DNA from: Vanessa cardui | Lineage: Eukaryota > Arthropoda > Insecta > Lepidoptera > Nymphalidae | DNA length: 64,000 bases | Assembly (NCBI RefSeq): GCF_905220365.1 | Contig: NC_061144.1 | Location: 1,488,001 to 1,552,000 of the forward strand | Reading direction: 5' to 3' | In this document: in pieces, positions 1 to 11,079 of the stretch | How positions within the stretch are numbered: position 1 is the stretch's first letter | How the letters are laid out: each line of letters opens with the position of its first letter | The notes under the pieces: model-generated | The model's database searches: none | The model's input: the letters and a program-made list of their open reading frames with translations, nothing else | What the model was told of the DNA's origin: nothing | Position numbers and translations under genes: made by a program

Positions 1-1067
1 CTTTAATAAAATAATTGGTCAAAATTTAGCCTTCAAGGTCACGCACACCAGCAATATACATGTTAGTGAGTGTATACGTAGCTGCCACTCACACAAATAT
101 AACAAAATTGACTCCTTAGTTTGAGTTCTTTTGTAATGTGACACTCTATCTCGATATAAAAAAAATCTGAGCCTTGATGTATGTACATACCTTGAATTAC
201 CAACCCGTAATTGACCCATGGCTGGGAAAATACATTTTTCTCTTATAAAGAAAGAAAAGTAGCTTATTCGACTACGTGACGTCACTGCGAACTCGCAAAT
301 GTAAGTGTCTCTGAATTTCTTACAACAAACAGCAGGATTTCTGGAATTGTTATTTTTTATCGCAGAGCACGTATTTGTTATCTGAATGAATTTATTCAGC
401 GATGCTGGCCCGGATATAATCTTGCGATATTTTGTTAAGATCTACATGTTCTATCAAGTAGGTCATCTTGATTCAGATAAGGTATTTAATGTAATAACGG
501 ATTTCTTTTGTAAATATTATGCTGACCGTAAGGAATATAACCCATTTCTTACATCGCCATTGCTCCACCAACCATTGGAACTAATTACGAATCTTGTGTC
601 CGTTACACTATCTCACTCAGTGAATTTGAACTCAATAATACTGAGTAAGTTAATGATTAATTGGTATATACCCAAACGAAGTTGCACAAAGCTTCACCAC
701 TATTTAGAACATGTGTTCCAACTACGGGACCATAACCACTATCTCGACTAAGACATATTATATTTAATAGCGAAAATAAATGCCACTAATACAGGTGACA
801 CCAAACAAGACCGTAAAATTGCACATTATAATAAAATTACAAATTTCATATTACGAAAAGGTATTTTAGTAACCTAAAATTACATTGTCATTTGTCAAGT
901 GTTAAACTGCGAAGAAAAATATCGTAAGGAAAATAAATGTCCTGCTCCATTTTACAAAGTGAGACTTATAGGATTTTATATTAAAAGAAAAATGTAAGTC
1001 ATTTCGTGGAATCCTCGTCCCAACGTTGGACAAAGTATTAGGGGAAGATAATGATTCAACTGGCGAC
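1..1067. other. Gene-free stretch, mostly unique AT-rich DNA
   Basis: No gene is supported here. A 121-codon open frame at 386-751 is crossed by a decayed minus-strand copy of repeat family B (about 552-705), so it is a chance frame. A palindromic TGACGTCA (CRE-like) site lies at 277-284. Everything else looks unique and non-coding, possibly 5' intergenic or intronic DNA of the Dpr gene. Confidence 0.5.
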
Positions 1068-1205
1068 TTGAAGCCTTTTATTTTTTATTTAATACTTTAT
1101 TGACCATCATATATTAAATGGGACAAAAGGAGGTCTTAATGCCTGAAGATATTCTCTGATTATCAACCTTTAGGTCAATCAGAAACCACCCAGGCGGTAA
1201 TTAGT
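1068..1205. repeat. Decayed dispersed repeat tail
   Basis: The segment with 'gggacaaaaggaggtcttaa' and the following 'caacctttaggtcaatcaga' looks like a common lepidopteran dispersed repeat, seen here as one decayed copy. The family is from memory only. Confidence 0.3.
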
Positions 1206-1545
1206 AATTGACTTGAATTTTATTAATACAATAAAAGAGAAATACACACATAAAATCCACACAATTAATATATCTTCATATAGAAATCTTGGGAAATAGG
1301 GGCTTTCTGATATTTTGTTTGTACTCTAAGTGAAATCATCACCTCATTGCTTTCATCTCGGATTTTATATTTACAACATACTTTTTTTGTTGGTCTATTA
1401 GATAGCTTATAGTCACTGCGGTATGCGCTAGCGATTCCTTGATGTCCACCTAAGAGAATGGTTACAGCTGTTTTTTTAGTGGTTATTCCAGTTTGCTGAA
1501 CCGCAATAGGCATTTAAATAAAACTAATTATAACGGATGAATCGC

Positions 1546-1900
1546 GTATATTAATTATTTTTAAACATCCCGACGTTTCGAGCACTTTGCAGTGTTCGTG
1601 GTCACGGGTAGACTCCGGTAGAGAAAATCTTCCTTACTTTGTTGGAAAATTGTAAGAGCGTTTCTCCAGAGAGGAAAAAACACTGAATACGTAAAATCTT
1701 GGATTAAAATCAGATATTGAGCCATTGATAATGTTGTTGCTTGCCACTATATGGCCTGATCTATCGCTTAGACGATTAGTTTTCCCAGAGAATGGCCACA
1801 TATTCTGTTATTGGTCTGGATGTTCTTGAACAATTTGTAAATCTGACGTTCATAAATGCGGTGGGTTAATCGATTATTTTTCTTTTTTGTTACAGGATTT
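1546..1900. repeat. Dispersed repeat with 'cgacgtttcgagcacttt' core
   Basis: The run from about 1571 ('cccgacgtttcgagcacttt', then 'gttcgtggtcacgggtagac') has a composition unlike its neighbours and resembles a widespread lepidopteran repeat. It has only one copy in this window, so identity is from memory and both ends are approximate. Confidence 0.35.
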
Positions 1901-2769
1901 TCTCAAATTGTATATATTCTAACAAATAATGTAGGAATTAAAAATAAATATATATCATTATGATTCATCTTAAGTGATTATTAAAATTTGAAAATATATT
2001 TATTCCATAGTCATTTTTAAAGTTTATTAGAATAAAGTGCTTATATCGCTTATCGTGTGCCAATATGATTTCGAATAATTGTAATGTCTTTTTTATTCTT
2101 TATAACCTTGGTTATCATTTTCTAACACAATTATCATTTGAAGAACGCATCAAGCTATGAGTTACTCGAAATTTTTGTACATTAAAATGTTATGAGTAAT
2201 TACTTTTTAAATCCTTATAGGTAATTTGATTTGTGTTTCTGAACACGTAGACAGAGCACAGAATGACATGGGCTTTCAGAATATTTTTTTCTTGACTGAA
2301 ATTTACAAATGTAAACGATCGTACACGTGACTTGCATGGCACGTGAAATATAAAAATCTCAGATTAAAAAAATATATAAAACTGTAATTTAAACTCAAAC
2401 TCAAACAGATATCTGGTGAGAGATTACTCTGCGTCGAAACCGACAGACAAACTTTCCGTCGCGTATAACCAAGTTCGCCTTTCGAGTTGTAATTTTATTT
2501 CGCGTGAAACCTCTTTGCGTTTAATTAACGATCCTCAAAGACTAAATTACTGATCGTTTAATTTGTTTATTTGTTTAATACTTTATTAAATGTACCAGAA
2601 ATTTATCTGAGGGGTTTCTGCAAAATATGTCAAGGACGTAGTTTTCAGCACAATCAAAAGGGGGCGATAATAAAATTGACGAATTTTTTTGGATGCGCAT
2701 ATAACCTCTCAAATGAAGGAAGGTCTTAGCATAGTAGGTCTTAGTTATAATTTAGAGGCTGCTGTATAT
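1901..2769. other. Gene-free stretch
   Basis: Unique AT-rich DNA without a convincing exon. The part at about 2400-2540 is richer in CpG than its surroundings and repeat-free, which would fit a regulatory element or untranslated exon, but nothing in it proves either. Confidence 0.3.
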
Positions 2770-2945
2770 AGATTACTAGTAGTTAGTACTTTAAAAGTGT
2801 TAGTTGTCATGTGTTAGGTAAAATAGTAGCCTACATCCTTCCTTCGAGTTCAAGTTTGATTCAGACCAAATTTCATCAAATTCTGTTTAGCGGTTTGGTC
2901 GTGAAAGAGACAGACAGACAGAGCTGCTTTCACATTTATCATATG
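2770..2945 (+). repeat. Repeat family D, 3' portion
   Basis: Family D is recognised by 'caaatttcatcaaattc', then '(a)gcggtttggtcgtgaaag', a run of gacagacaga, and 'tttcacatttat'. Here the 5' head is lost. The same tail recurs at about 21560, 22025, 22945, 25645, 37670 and 38137. The layout is typical of a LINE 3' end or a LINE-derived SINE in Lepidoptera. Confidence 0.6.
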
Positions 2946-2978
2946 ATATATATTCTTTTATTTATATATTCTTTTTTT

Positions 2979-3244
2979 GAGTCGAGATGGCCCAGTGGTT
3001 AGAAAGCGTGCTTCTTAACCGATGATTGCGGGTTCAAACCCAGGCGAGCACCGCTGATTCATGTGCTTAATTTGTCTTTATAATTCATCTCGTGCTCAGC
3101 GGTGAAGGAAAACATCGTGTAGAACCAACCACCAACCAGCATTGAAACAGCGTGGTTGAATATGTTCCAAACCTTCTCCTCAAAGGGAGCGGAGGCCTTA
3201 AACCCAGCAGTGGGAATTTACAGGCTGTTGTTGTTGTTATTGTT
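2979..3244 (+). repeat. tRNA-derived SINE (copy 1)
   Basis: This is the most numerous repeat of the window. A tRNA-like head carries a Pol III box A ('tggcccagtgg') and box B ('gggttcaaaccc'), followed by a body ('aattcatctcgtgctcagcg', 'gtgaaggaaaacatcgtg') and a tail 'cagcagtgggaatttacagg' ending in a TTG microsatellite. This copy lacks the 'gaggaaacctgcatgtgtct' segment found in longer copies. It codes for nothing; methionine frames read from it recur in several copies and are artefacts of the shared sequence. Confidence 0.85.
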
Positions 3245-4084
3245 GTATTTATTCTTTGTGTACTTTAGGTTTTGTTTGCTTCGTACAATTTCGTAATTAC
3301 GTACCTAGTTTACCTCGTTCTTATCTAGCTAGAAAACAATCTACTTAATAGATGTTTTTCTAGTGAAATTTTCTCTTCTATAAAAGCAAATTCGATCAAA
3401 ACATATTTTTATCGACCAAATTAATTACTACATAATATTACAGTTAAAACTTTTTACGGGACACATTTAAGAACAAACATATTTTATATGTGACATAAAG
3501 TTTGCCAAGATGATTAATCTTGGTTGAAATTTAAAAGAGTCGTGTAAGCATTCCTAAGCGACCCAATGGCGTGCCTTATGGTATCCCTCGGTGTTCAAAG
3601 TTAGTATGGCACTTAGCCAGTTTTCACCCCCACTTCCCCCTCCCTCTTACGATGCCGGAAAGTTAATTTACGCATACCCTCCGCATGCGTCACAATAAAC
3701 AATAAGAAAATTTAACTTTGTTATAAATCTAATCACGAGCTCTGTCTTCTTCTTTCAAATTTCAAATAAGTAATGACAGAAAGGGACAGAATCAATCTGC
3801 AATTCAATGATATCATGTTCATGACAAATATGCGAATAATTAAAATATAACAATAAGGCAACAGTTTTCAGCGACATAAATTCGTATTACGATGCAAAAT
3901 TATTTATTTATTGTAATTTTAATATGAGATCTGTCATAACTCTCGTGTAATATTTCAACAACAAAACTATTCGTAAATAAACAGACTTGGTTTAAATCAA
4001 AAGTATTATTTGCATTCCATATTATAATATTAATATTTTCATAATTTTCTTTGTATATTGGATTTTTATATATGAATGAATCGA
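3245..4084. other. Gene-free stretch
   Basis: Unique AT-rich sequence. I see no exon, no long frame and no recurring repeat. Confidence 0.4.
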
Positions 4085-4262
4085 TATGGTGAGTGAGCCA
4101 GTGTAACTACAGGCACGAGACATGACATCTTAGTTCCCAAGGTTGGTGGCACATTGATGATGTAAGGAATTGTAATATTTCTTACAGCGTCATGGTCTAT
4201 GGGTGATGGCGACCACTTACCATTAGGTGGCCCATATGCTCATCCGCCAACCTAGTCTAGTC
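4085..4262 (+). repeat. Repeat family B, 5'-truncated
   Basis: Family B full copies run from 'ttggtggtagggctttgtgc' through 'gtgagtgagccagtgtaact' and 'cttagttcccaaggttggtg' to 'ccgccaacctataccat' plus an A-run. This copy starts in the middle and ends with a short (tctag)n. Another tail fragment sits at 4370-4415. Its 3' end resembles that of the jockey LINE at 10031 (see findings). Confidence 0.7.
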
Positions 4263-4268
4263 TAGTTT

Positions 4269-4360
4269 TTAACAGAAATATCTACAATTTTTTATAGACG
4301 TCATGAAGGGATCAAATGCCTGCTTCAGAGTTTACGAGTTAGAATAATATACGACATATT
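4269..4360 (+). repeat. Two-copy dispersed repeat (first copy)
   Basis: About 90 bp from 'acagaaatatctaca' to 'gagttagaataatatacgac' recurs almost unchanged at 8630-8711. Both copies are immediately followed by another retroelement (a B tail here, a SINE there). Confidence 0.6.
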
Positions 4361-4415
4361 CAGTTTTAAAGGTGACCCATATGATCGTCCGCCAAACTAT
4401 ATCATAAAAAATACA

Positions 4416-4937
4416 ATATTAGGATATCGTCCTTTAATATGATGAAAATTATATATGAAAGTTAACGAATTCTATCTGAATTTTCTTAATAAGTCATTCA
4501 ATAAAGCCCGTGAAGGTCAAGGAATTGGTATCATTACGATTTTTTGATATGTGGTTTGGGATGTTAAAATGGTAACTTTTAATCTCTGGGGTGAACGCTA
4601 GGGGTCGAGAGGGTGAAAAGCGTTTTTGTTTACAACTTTGTGAAAAAAATTGTTAGATGGTTGAAAATTGGACAGAAGGTATAAATAATACTTTCCTTGT
4701 ATTAAAATTTCAACCGTTTTTATGTAGTGCAAAATTAGTTAACAAAAAAATAATGTTTTTTGAATAACAGTGGTAGAAACTTGTTAAAAGCGGTTGAAAT
4801 GTTTATAAAAAGTTGTTAATTAGTAATTTGGTTGTGAAATAGCGACAGACACACAGAGTTACTTTTACATTTATAACATTCATATTGATTTATTTTAATG
4901 ACAATATACTAATAAACGTATCAATATTATCTTGAAG
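4416..4937. other. Gene-free stretch with a short D-like tail
   Basis: Mostly unique DNA. The end, about 4800-4890, carries 'cgacagacacacagagttac' and 'ttttacatttataa', a decayed family D tail. Confidence 0.4.
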
Positions 4938-5180
4938 ACCTCCGTGGTCGAGTGATGTGTACACCGGTTTCCAGGGGTACACCACTCCAAGGTCCCGGGT
5001 TCGATTCCCGGCCGAGTCAATGTAGATTATCATTAGTTTTCTATGTTGTCTTGGGTCTGGGTGTTTGTGGTATCTCCGTTACTTCTAAATTCCATAACTC
5101 AAGTACTTTAGCTGCTTACATTGGGATCAGAGTAATGTATGTGGCGTTGTCTCATATTTATTTATTATTATTTATCTAAG
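4938..5180 (+). repeat. tRNA-headed repeat family C (SINE-like)
   Basis: The head has a box A-like 'tggtcgagtg' and a good box B, 'gggttcgattcccgg', but an atypical anticodon-arm region, so it is not a functional tRNA gene. The body ('gtagattatcattagttttc', 'cttacattgggatcagagta') recurs at 27421, 36205 and, on the minus strand, 43817. That is the signature of a tRNA-derived SINE distinct from the main family. Confidence 0.75.
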
Positions 5181-5533
5181 CGACTTGTGTTCATACCTTT
5201 AGTATTTCATTATTAATCGTTAAAATTTTAAGTGGCCCTTACAGTAATATCTCTTAAGATTTTTATAACGTTTGGAAATGGCAAAAAATACAGTAATTGG
5301 AGCGTCACTGATTGTCGGCTGTTATCGTCTCTACAAATCAAATTAGCGCGGACAAGTCTCGTAACGATGACCCTTATTTTTGAAGTTAACTGGATGAAAA
5401 TTAATTATGTAATGCTTTCTTAAAGATTTTATTATTTGCATCCTTTAATAATAATTATTGGTTCTGTTGATGGGACTTTTTTATTTTATTGAACAGAAAA
5501 CTAGCACAATGTATGATGTTAATGTAGATTTAC
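5181..5533. other. Gene-free stretch
   Basis: Unique AT-rich DNA with no supported feature. Confidence 0.4.
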
Positions 5534-5819
5534 TTGGTGGTAGGGCTTTGTGCAAGCCCGTCTGGGTAGGTTCCACCCACTCATCAGTTGTTCTACCGCC
5601 AAATAACAGTACTCAGTATTGTTGTGTTCCGGTTTGAATGGTGAGTGAGCCAGTGTAACTACAGGCACAAATACATAACATCTTAGTTCCCAAGGTTGGT
5701 GGCACATTGACGATGTAAGGAATAGTTAATATTTCTTTCAGCGTCATAGTCTATGGGTGATGGTGACCGCTTATCAGGTGGCCTATATGCTCGTCCGCCA
5801 AACTATACCATAAAAAAAA
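5534..5819 (+). repeat. Repeat family B, full length
   Basis: A near-complete copy, starting at 'ttggtggtagggctttgtgc' and ending at 'actataccataaaaaaaa'. Apparent short reading frames across it are not genes. Confidence 0.8.
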
Positions 5820-6087
5820 CTTATAAAAGATGATTTTTTTTACATATTATTATATTTGCTTAAACAATGCATCACAATTATAGGCTAACTCATCACGCAC
5901 AGCTACAGTTGTCACTCCAAATTAACATATTTTAATCTAAGACATAAAACGGGCATGCAATTAAGTAAAATTATTTAAATTAAGGTATCTATAACAAGAA
6001 ATGTATCGGACTTTCTAAGAAAAGAAATTTATTTCAAGTAAACTATTATGAGCCGTCATGTACAGATATATTATTTATTAGAAAGTT

Positions 6088-6123
6088 ATCAACCGACTTC
6101 CAAAAGGAGGTTATCAATTCGTC

Positions 6124-6154
<31 letters not shown>

Positions 6155-6385
6155 ATATTTGTTACCTCATAACTTTTCACTGGGTGGACCGATTTTGATA
6201 TTTTTTTTTTTTGTTTGAAAGGTAGTGCTTCCCGTGGGGTCCCATTTTATTATAAAGTATATACTTCAAGGGTAATTTGGTGAAAGTTTGGTAAGGTTCT
6301 GAGCACAGGATCCATGACAAAGTGACGGAACGGAAGGGAACGGAACAATTCTGAGGAGCACGTTAGCGATACTCGGTCGAATCTT
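6088..6385 (+). repeat. Repeat family H, one end
   Basis: Starts 'aaccgacttccaaaaggagg', has a long T-run (about 6129-6153), then 'gttacctcataacttttcac' and 'tagtgcttcccgtggggtcc'. The same end occurs in reverse at 12840-12966. The other end of the family ('gaagtcggtttttc...') forms the foldback at 7069-7672. Confidence 0.65.
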
Positions 6386-6468
6386 TTATTTATAGGTTAT
6401 TTGGATATTTGAGTCACCTTCCGTAATGTGGTTATGTTTATGTAATTATCATAGTCGAATATTATAAT

Positions 6469-6724
6469 CAACTAGCTACCCACCCCGGCTTCGCACGGGT
6501 GCAATACTGATACTAAATATACTATAGAATTTGTTTATATACGACATCACATCGCAAACTTCTAAAATTTTCAGTGTTTCTTTACTATATTGTTCATGTA
6601 TTATATACACAAACCTTCCCCTTGAATCACACTATCTTTTAAAAAAAACCGCATCAAAATCCGTTGCGTAGATTTAAAGATATAGTGACAGAGAAAGCGA
6701 CTTTGTTTTATACTATGTAGTGAT
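6469..6724 (+). repeat. Repeat family J, full length
   Basis: Begins 'actagctacccaccccggct', followed by 'tcgcacgggtgcaatactga' and a body ('acgacatcacatcgcaaact'), and ends 'gttttatactatgtagtgat'. Other copies: 30530 and 32240 (both inside the tandem duplication), 36356, 40726 and 49733. Confidence 0.7.
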
Positions 6725-7068
6725 AGAACTCGTATACGGCTCGCAGTTAGGGTGCGATATGGGGCAGAATTACTTACTATCTTTAATCAAATTTTGTGTA
6801 TGTGATGTGATGTCATATGATGTACGAAATATAGTTGGTCTTTTTCAAAGTTTTTTTGCTGAGTTCGATTACAGCTCTTTCGAGGGATCCTTGTAGTTCA
6901 CGCCGCGTGACGTATTAAATCCGCATTTTCGAAAGTCTATTTTTGCTTTATTCGCAAGTTTCCTTTGAAATTGTCCTCGAAGTAGTTTCTGACTCATATA
7001 AACGGAACGCTTAATCTATCCATATTAAAAAAAAATTAGTTAGTCAACATCAGCTTCACTTAAAATCA
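6725..7068. other. Gene-free stretch
   Basis: Unique DNA. No exon or repeat seen. Confidence 0.35.
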
Positions 7069-7672
7069 AAAAATAAATAAAATTTTAACAAAAAGAAAAA
7101 CCGACTTCAAACAAAACACTATTTTAAAACAAATGAATATTCACGAAAAAGTAATAAAAATAATTGCGTATTCAACATATTTTTTAGAGTCTTCCTAAGT
7201 TAAATGAAATGAAAAATATTAGACTACTTAAAAGTCGATTAACGATTATATCATGTAGTTATAATTATTGTTATATTTGGAGTCGGTGTCAGCCAATAAA
7301 ACCCTTCAGTATATCTATCAAAAAACAATACGAGAATACTTTAACAAATATGTTTTTTACAAATTACCTTTTACACAATAATATACTGGATCAATCAAGG
7401 GGCTCGTATCGCTTCTTTCTTTTGATTGTTGGGGCAAGGGCACCGTGGCTGACACCGGCTCCAAATATACCAATAACTATAACTACATGATATAATCGTT
7501 AATCGACTTTTAAGTAGTCTAATATTTTTCATTTCATTTAACTTAGGAAGACTCTAAAAAATATGTTGAATACGCAATTATTTTTATTACTTTTTCGTGA
7601 ATATTCATTTGTTTTAAAATAGTGTTTTGTTTGAAGTCGGTTTTTCTTTTTGTTAAAATTTTATTTTTTAAT
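7069..7672. mobile_element. Foldback element: two inverted family H arms
   Basis: The left arm (about 7069-7297) and right arm (about 7451-7672) are inverted copies of each other over more than 200 bp with few mismatches, flanking a spacer of about 150 bp. The arms begin with 'aacaaaaagaaaaaccgact' and its complement. A single copy of this arm appears at 12484-12703, joined there to a different end. The structure is a foldback or inverted-dimer transposon; the 93-codon frame at 7209-7490 runs through it and is not a gene. Confidence 0.8.
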
Positions 7673-8628
7673 AACCTTAAGTACTTAAATATATACAAAT
7701 AAGTTACAATATACATAAATCTTGACCGCGTGGAATGGTGACAAGAATGCTAGCAGCATTTTCCCGTTGAATAGTAATTCCGATCCTGTGGGCTAAAAAC
7801 GAACCAGCCTGACGTCACCAGTGGAAGCAATAAGGGGAGGTGTTATACTTTTAATGAAGCTTTTCACTCCAAGGGCCAAGTGTTTCGACTGCAAATGGGA
7901 CAGAAATGCTACAGATCAAATTTGAATTTAAGGGCGATTCGGGTACGTACGTTGTTTCATTTCACACGGTTCAAAATAATTAATAAAGATATTTTAATAC
8001 AAAATTAATTTGAAAACTTATAAATTAGCATAAAAGCAATAAAATTTAATTTGTAATGAACTATAATATTATTTAAAAGCGAATGAAATTTGAGTTAATA
8101 AACGTCAATCGCAGATTTTACCGACGCATTTATTAATTTACAAAATAACATATAATATAGTTTATAATTGATATTTTATGAAACATGACAAAAAATAACG
8201 TATTCTGTGATACTATGTTACGTAGTTGAACACTTCATGAATGCTTTAAAATTTCATTACCAGAGTTGAGTGCCGCACTGAGGTCGACATTGCAATAGAT
8301 TGATCAAATTTAAAACGCGAAGATGACATCGATAGTGGCAGAAATTCACAGAGAAATTGTAAAAGGAGGCAGCGAACGGCAGTATTTCGGGAATTGATCT
8401 TCGAATACATAAGAGGCTCTGGCTACAATACAAATCAGTAGAATATTCATACCCACTACTCTTGTGATGACGGTGATGATGTTTTTTAATAACTTCAGGT
8501 ATATACTCAATATAAGAAAATTTTGATGCAGGACTGACAGCTTTTCAACTTTACCAAGGCCTTAACACTGCAGGACTAATTTGACACAACTATTTGGACA
8601 AAATTTGGACCGCTATTGAGAAGTTTTT
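7673..8628. other. Gene-free stretch
   Basis: Unique AT-rich DNA. A TGACGTCA site lies at 7810-7817. Nothing else is supported. Confidence 0.4.
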
Positions 8629-8629
8629 A

Positions 8630-8711
8630 ATAGAAATATCTACATTATTTATGGAGAACATTAAGGGATCTGCCTGCTTCAGAATTTACGAGTTAGAATA
8701 ATATACGACAC
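8630..8711 (+). repeat. Two-copy dispersed repeat (second copy)
   Basis: Matches 4269-4360 from 'agaaatatctaca' to 'gaataatatacgac' with small deletions. A minus-strand SINE starts directly after it. Confidence 0.6.
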
Positions 8712-8917
8712 AACAACAACAACAATAGCCTGTAAAATTCCCACTGCTGGGCTAAGGCCTCTTCTCCTTTTTTTGAGGAGGAGATTTGGAACATAGCTCG
8801 AGATAAATTATAAACACAAATTAAGCACTTGAATATTGAATGGTGTTTGCCTAGGCTTGAACCCGCAATAATCGGTGAAGATGCACGTGTTCTAACCACT
8901 GGGTCATCTTGGCTCAG
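8709..8917 (-). repeat. tRNA-derived SINE, internally deleted
   Basis: Minus-strand SINE with an (aac)n tail at the left and the tRNA-like head at the right ('cgggttcaagcc' on the minus strand). The middle, including the 'cacatgcaggtttcctcacg' block, is missing. Confidence 0.8.
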
Positions 8918-9667
8918 TATAAAAGTGGAGATGATTTTTGGTGAAATGTGGTAGAATAAGATCTAAGAAAAGAGGTTGATCAGTTTTGAGACACTTACAA
9001 ACAGTTATCCCATTACTCTATACTCAAAATGATAATGGTTATAGTTACCCTTGTGAGCTCATTCACATCACAACAGAAAATGTTTATCTCAATAGCAATC
9101 ATGTTAATGGGCGGAGTGTTCGCGTCAGTTGCCTCTTATGGAACAAACTATATAATAATCTATATAAATGATACATTTATTGTTTTTAAAACATCTTGTA
9201 ATAATTTCCACTTTTTGAATTATGACCATCTGCGGCGCAAGATTTTAGTCTTTTCTGATCGATTACTTAAATCAGATATCTGTTATAAGGAAAGAGAGGC
9301 ATATATGAAATTATAAACAATAGAAAGAGTAAAGGTATACCATTCTATACAAGTATTATAAGTTATTCACTAGACATAATATTAATTGGCAAGATAACTT
9401 TTAATAATGATTGTTTACGAACACAATTCTGTTTCTTGTTGTCTTCTAAATACCTTTGAAGTAAATTTCACAGAATTTATAATTCGAAAAATAATTTCGA
9501 AGATATTCGTTTTCCAATATGTAATATTAGAAATAAAAATCAATTAATATTTAAGAAGGCTCTCGTAAGAACATTTTGTTTGTCTTAGTATTAATAACTA
9601 ATTCCTATATTTAGAACGTTCAAACAAACACTTCAGCTATTTAATATTAGTACAGAATTAATGAGAG
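8918..9667. other. Gene-free stretch with overlapping short frames
   Basis: Two overlapping plus-strand frames (8986-9171 and 9029-9316) are the only coding-like signal. They have no recognisable domain and lie in AT-rich DNA, so I do not call a gene. Confidence 0.35.
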
Positions 9668-9967
9668 AACAACAACAACAGCCTGTAAATTACCCACGGC
9701 TGGGCTAAGGCCTCCTCTCTCATTAAGGAGAGGGTTTGGAACATATTCCACCGCGTTTTTCCAATGCGGGTTGGTGGAATGCACATGTGGCAAAATTTCA
9801 ATGAAATTAGACACATGCAGGTTTCCTCACAATGTTTTCCTTCACCGCCGAGCACGAGATGAATTATAAACACAAATTAAGCACATACATATAGCGGTGC
9901 TTGCCTGGGTTTGAACCTGAAATCATCAGTTAAGATGCACGTGTTCTAACCACTGGGCCATCTCGAG
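9668..9967 (-). repeat. tRNA-derived SINE, near full length
   Basis: Minus-strand copy from '(aac)n agcctgtaaatta' to 'ccactgggccatctcga', with both Pol III boxes in the head. The 71-codon frame across it is a recurrent SINE artefact. Confidence 0.85.
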
Positions 9968-10030
9968 AAGAAATATAAAAGGAATATATGTATATACAAT
10001 CATAAATTTTACATATATTATTGAATTTTT

Positions 10031-11075
10031 TTTTTATGAGATAGGTGGCAAACGAGCAGGAGGCTCACCTGATGGAAAGTGACTACCACCGCCCATGGAC
10101 ATCTGCAACACCAGGGAGCTTGCAGATGCATTACCGGCCTTTAAGAAAGGAGTACGCTCTTTTCTTGAAGGTTCCCATGTCGTATCGGTTCGGAAAAACC
10201 ACCGACGAAAGCTGGTTCCACAAAGTGGTTGTGCGAGGCAGAATGGCAAATGTCTAAGATAATTGGGCTGTTGTGGATTTTCGGACATCAAGGTGGTGCG
10301 GGTGAAACTTCGAATTTTGACGAGATGTCCGAAGGTGAAATTCAGCAGCCGGGATTAATCCGAACAATTCCTCGGAACATTCCCCGTGAAAAATTCGGTA
10401 GAAGTTGCAGAGTGATACAACATCTCTACGCAAAGCCAAAGGATCAAGGAGATCGGAAAGGGCTTGATCGTCGATAACTCGAGCCGCTCTACGTTGTATA
10501 CGGTCAAATGGAAGGAGCTGGTACTGGGGAGCACCCGCCCCGAGGTGAGAGAAGTACTTCATGTGAGGCCGAATTTGCGCCTTGTAAAGTTTTAAGCGAT
10601 GGGCCAACGTGAAATACTGTCTAGCCTTGCTGACAACAAACAAACAACAACAGCCTGTAAATTCCCACTGCAGGGCTAAAGGCCTCCACCACGCTGTTCC
10701 AATGCGGGTTGGTGGAATACACATGTGGCAGAATTTCTATGAAATTTGTCACATGCAGGTTTCCTCACGATGTTTTCCTTCACCGCTGAGCACGAGATGA
10801 ATTATAAAGACAAATTAAGCACATGAAACAGCGGTGCTTGCCTGGGTTTGAACCCGCAATCATCGGTTAAGATGCACGCGTTTTAACCACTGGGCCATCT
10901 CGACATTGGCATTGCTGAACACACCCAGTTTTTTTGAAGCCAATTTGGCTTTGCCTTCCAATTGACCGCGAAACTGAACGAGGCTCGAAATATCAACGCC
11001 AAGTATTCCGATACTACCTGTAGCGGCTAGCGGAATGTTCTCAAATCTTGGAATTGAATGATATAATATGCAAAT
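10031..11075 (-). pseudogene. Jockey-type LINE 3' fragment (reverse transcriptase C-terminus), interrupted by a SINE
   Basis: Read on the minus strand, this is the carboxy-terminal part of the ORF2 reverse transcriptase of a jockey-clade LINE, followed by its 3' end. The part before the interruption (11075-10912) gives 'ASKKLGVFS'. It resumes with 'SKARQYFTLAHRLKLYKAQI' and continues with 'LLPFDRIQRRAARVIDD' and 'CNFYRIFHGECSEELFGLIP', motifs I recognise from lepidopteran jockey elements. The frame breaks near 10254 and the tail drifts to other frames. It ends at 10031 in a T-run (A-tail on its own strand). A SINE sits at about 10634-10911, flanked by TTGCTGA at 10627-10633 and 10912-10918; removing it rejoins the frame. 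Endonuclease, ORF1 and most of the polymerase are absent, so this is a dead 5'-truncated copy. Confidence 0.85.
10634..10911 (-). repeat. tRNA-derived SINE nested in a jockey LINE
   Basis: Minus-strand SINE from '(aac)n agcctgtaaattccc' to the tRNA-like head. The target duplication TTGCTGA stands on both sides (10627-10633, 10912-10918). It has lost the segment between 'aggcctcc' and 'accacgctgttcc'. Confidence 0.85.
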
Positions 11076-11079
11076 CAAT

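Noticed and set aside
386..751. 121-codon plus-strand open frame
   Set aside because: It is crossed by a decayed minus-strand family B repeat and has no recognisable domain.
2979..3060. tRNA gene candidates at SINE heads and at 4938 and 43960
   Set aside because: Box A and box B are present, but the cloverleaf is not complete and the sequences continue into repeat bodies.
6120..6160. Long T-run as a Pol III terminator
   Set aside because: It lies inside family H as a repeat feature, with no Pol III gene upstream.
9658..9873. Recurrent 'MFIIHLVLGGEGKH' frames (also 25909, 47566, 49092, 52132, 61844)
   Set aside because: All are read from the body of the tRNA-derived SINE. They recur because the repeat recurs, not because of a gene family.
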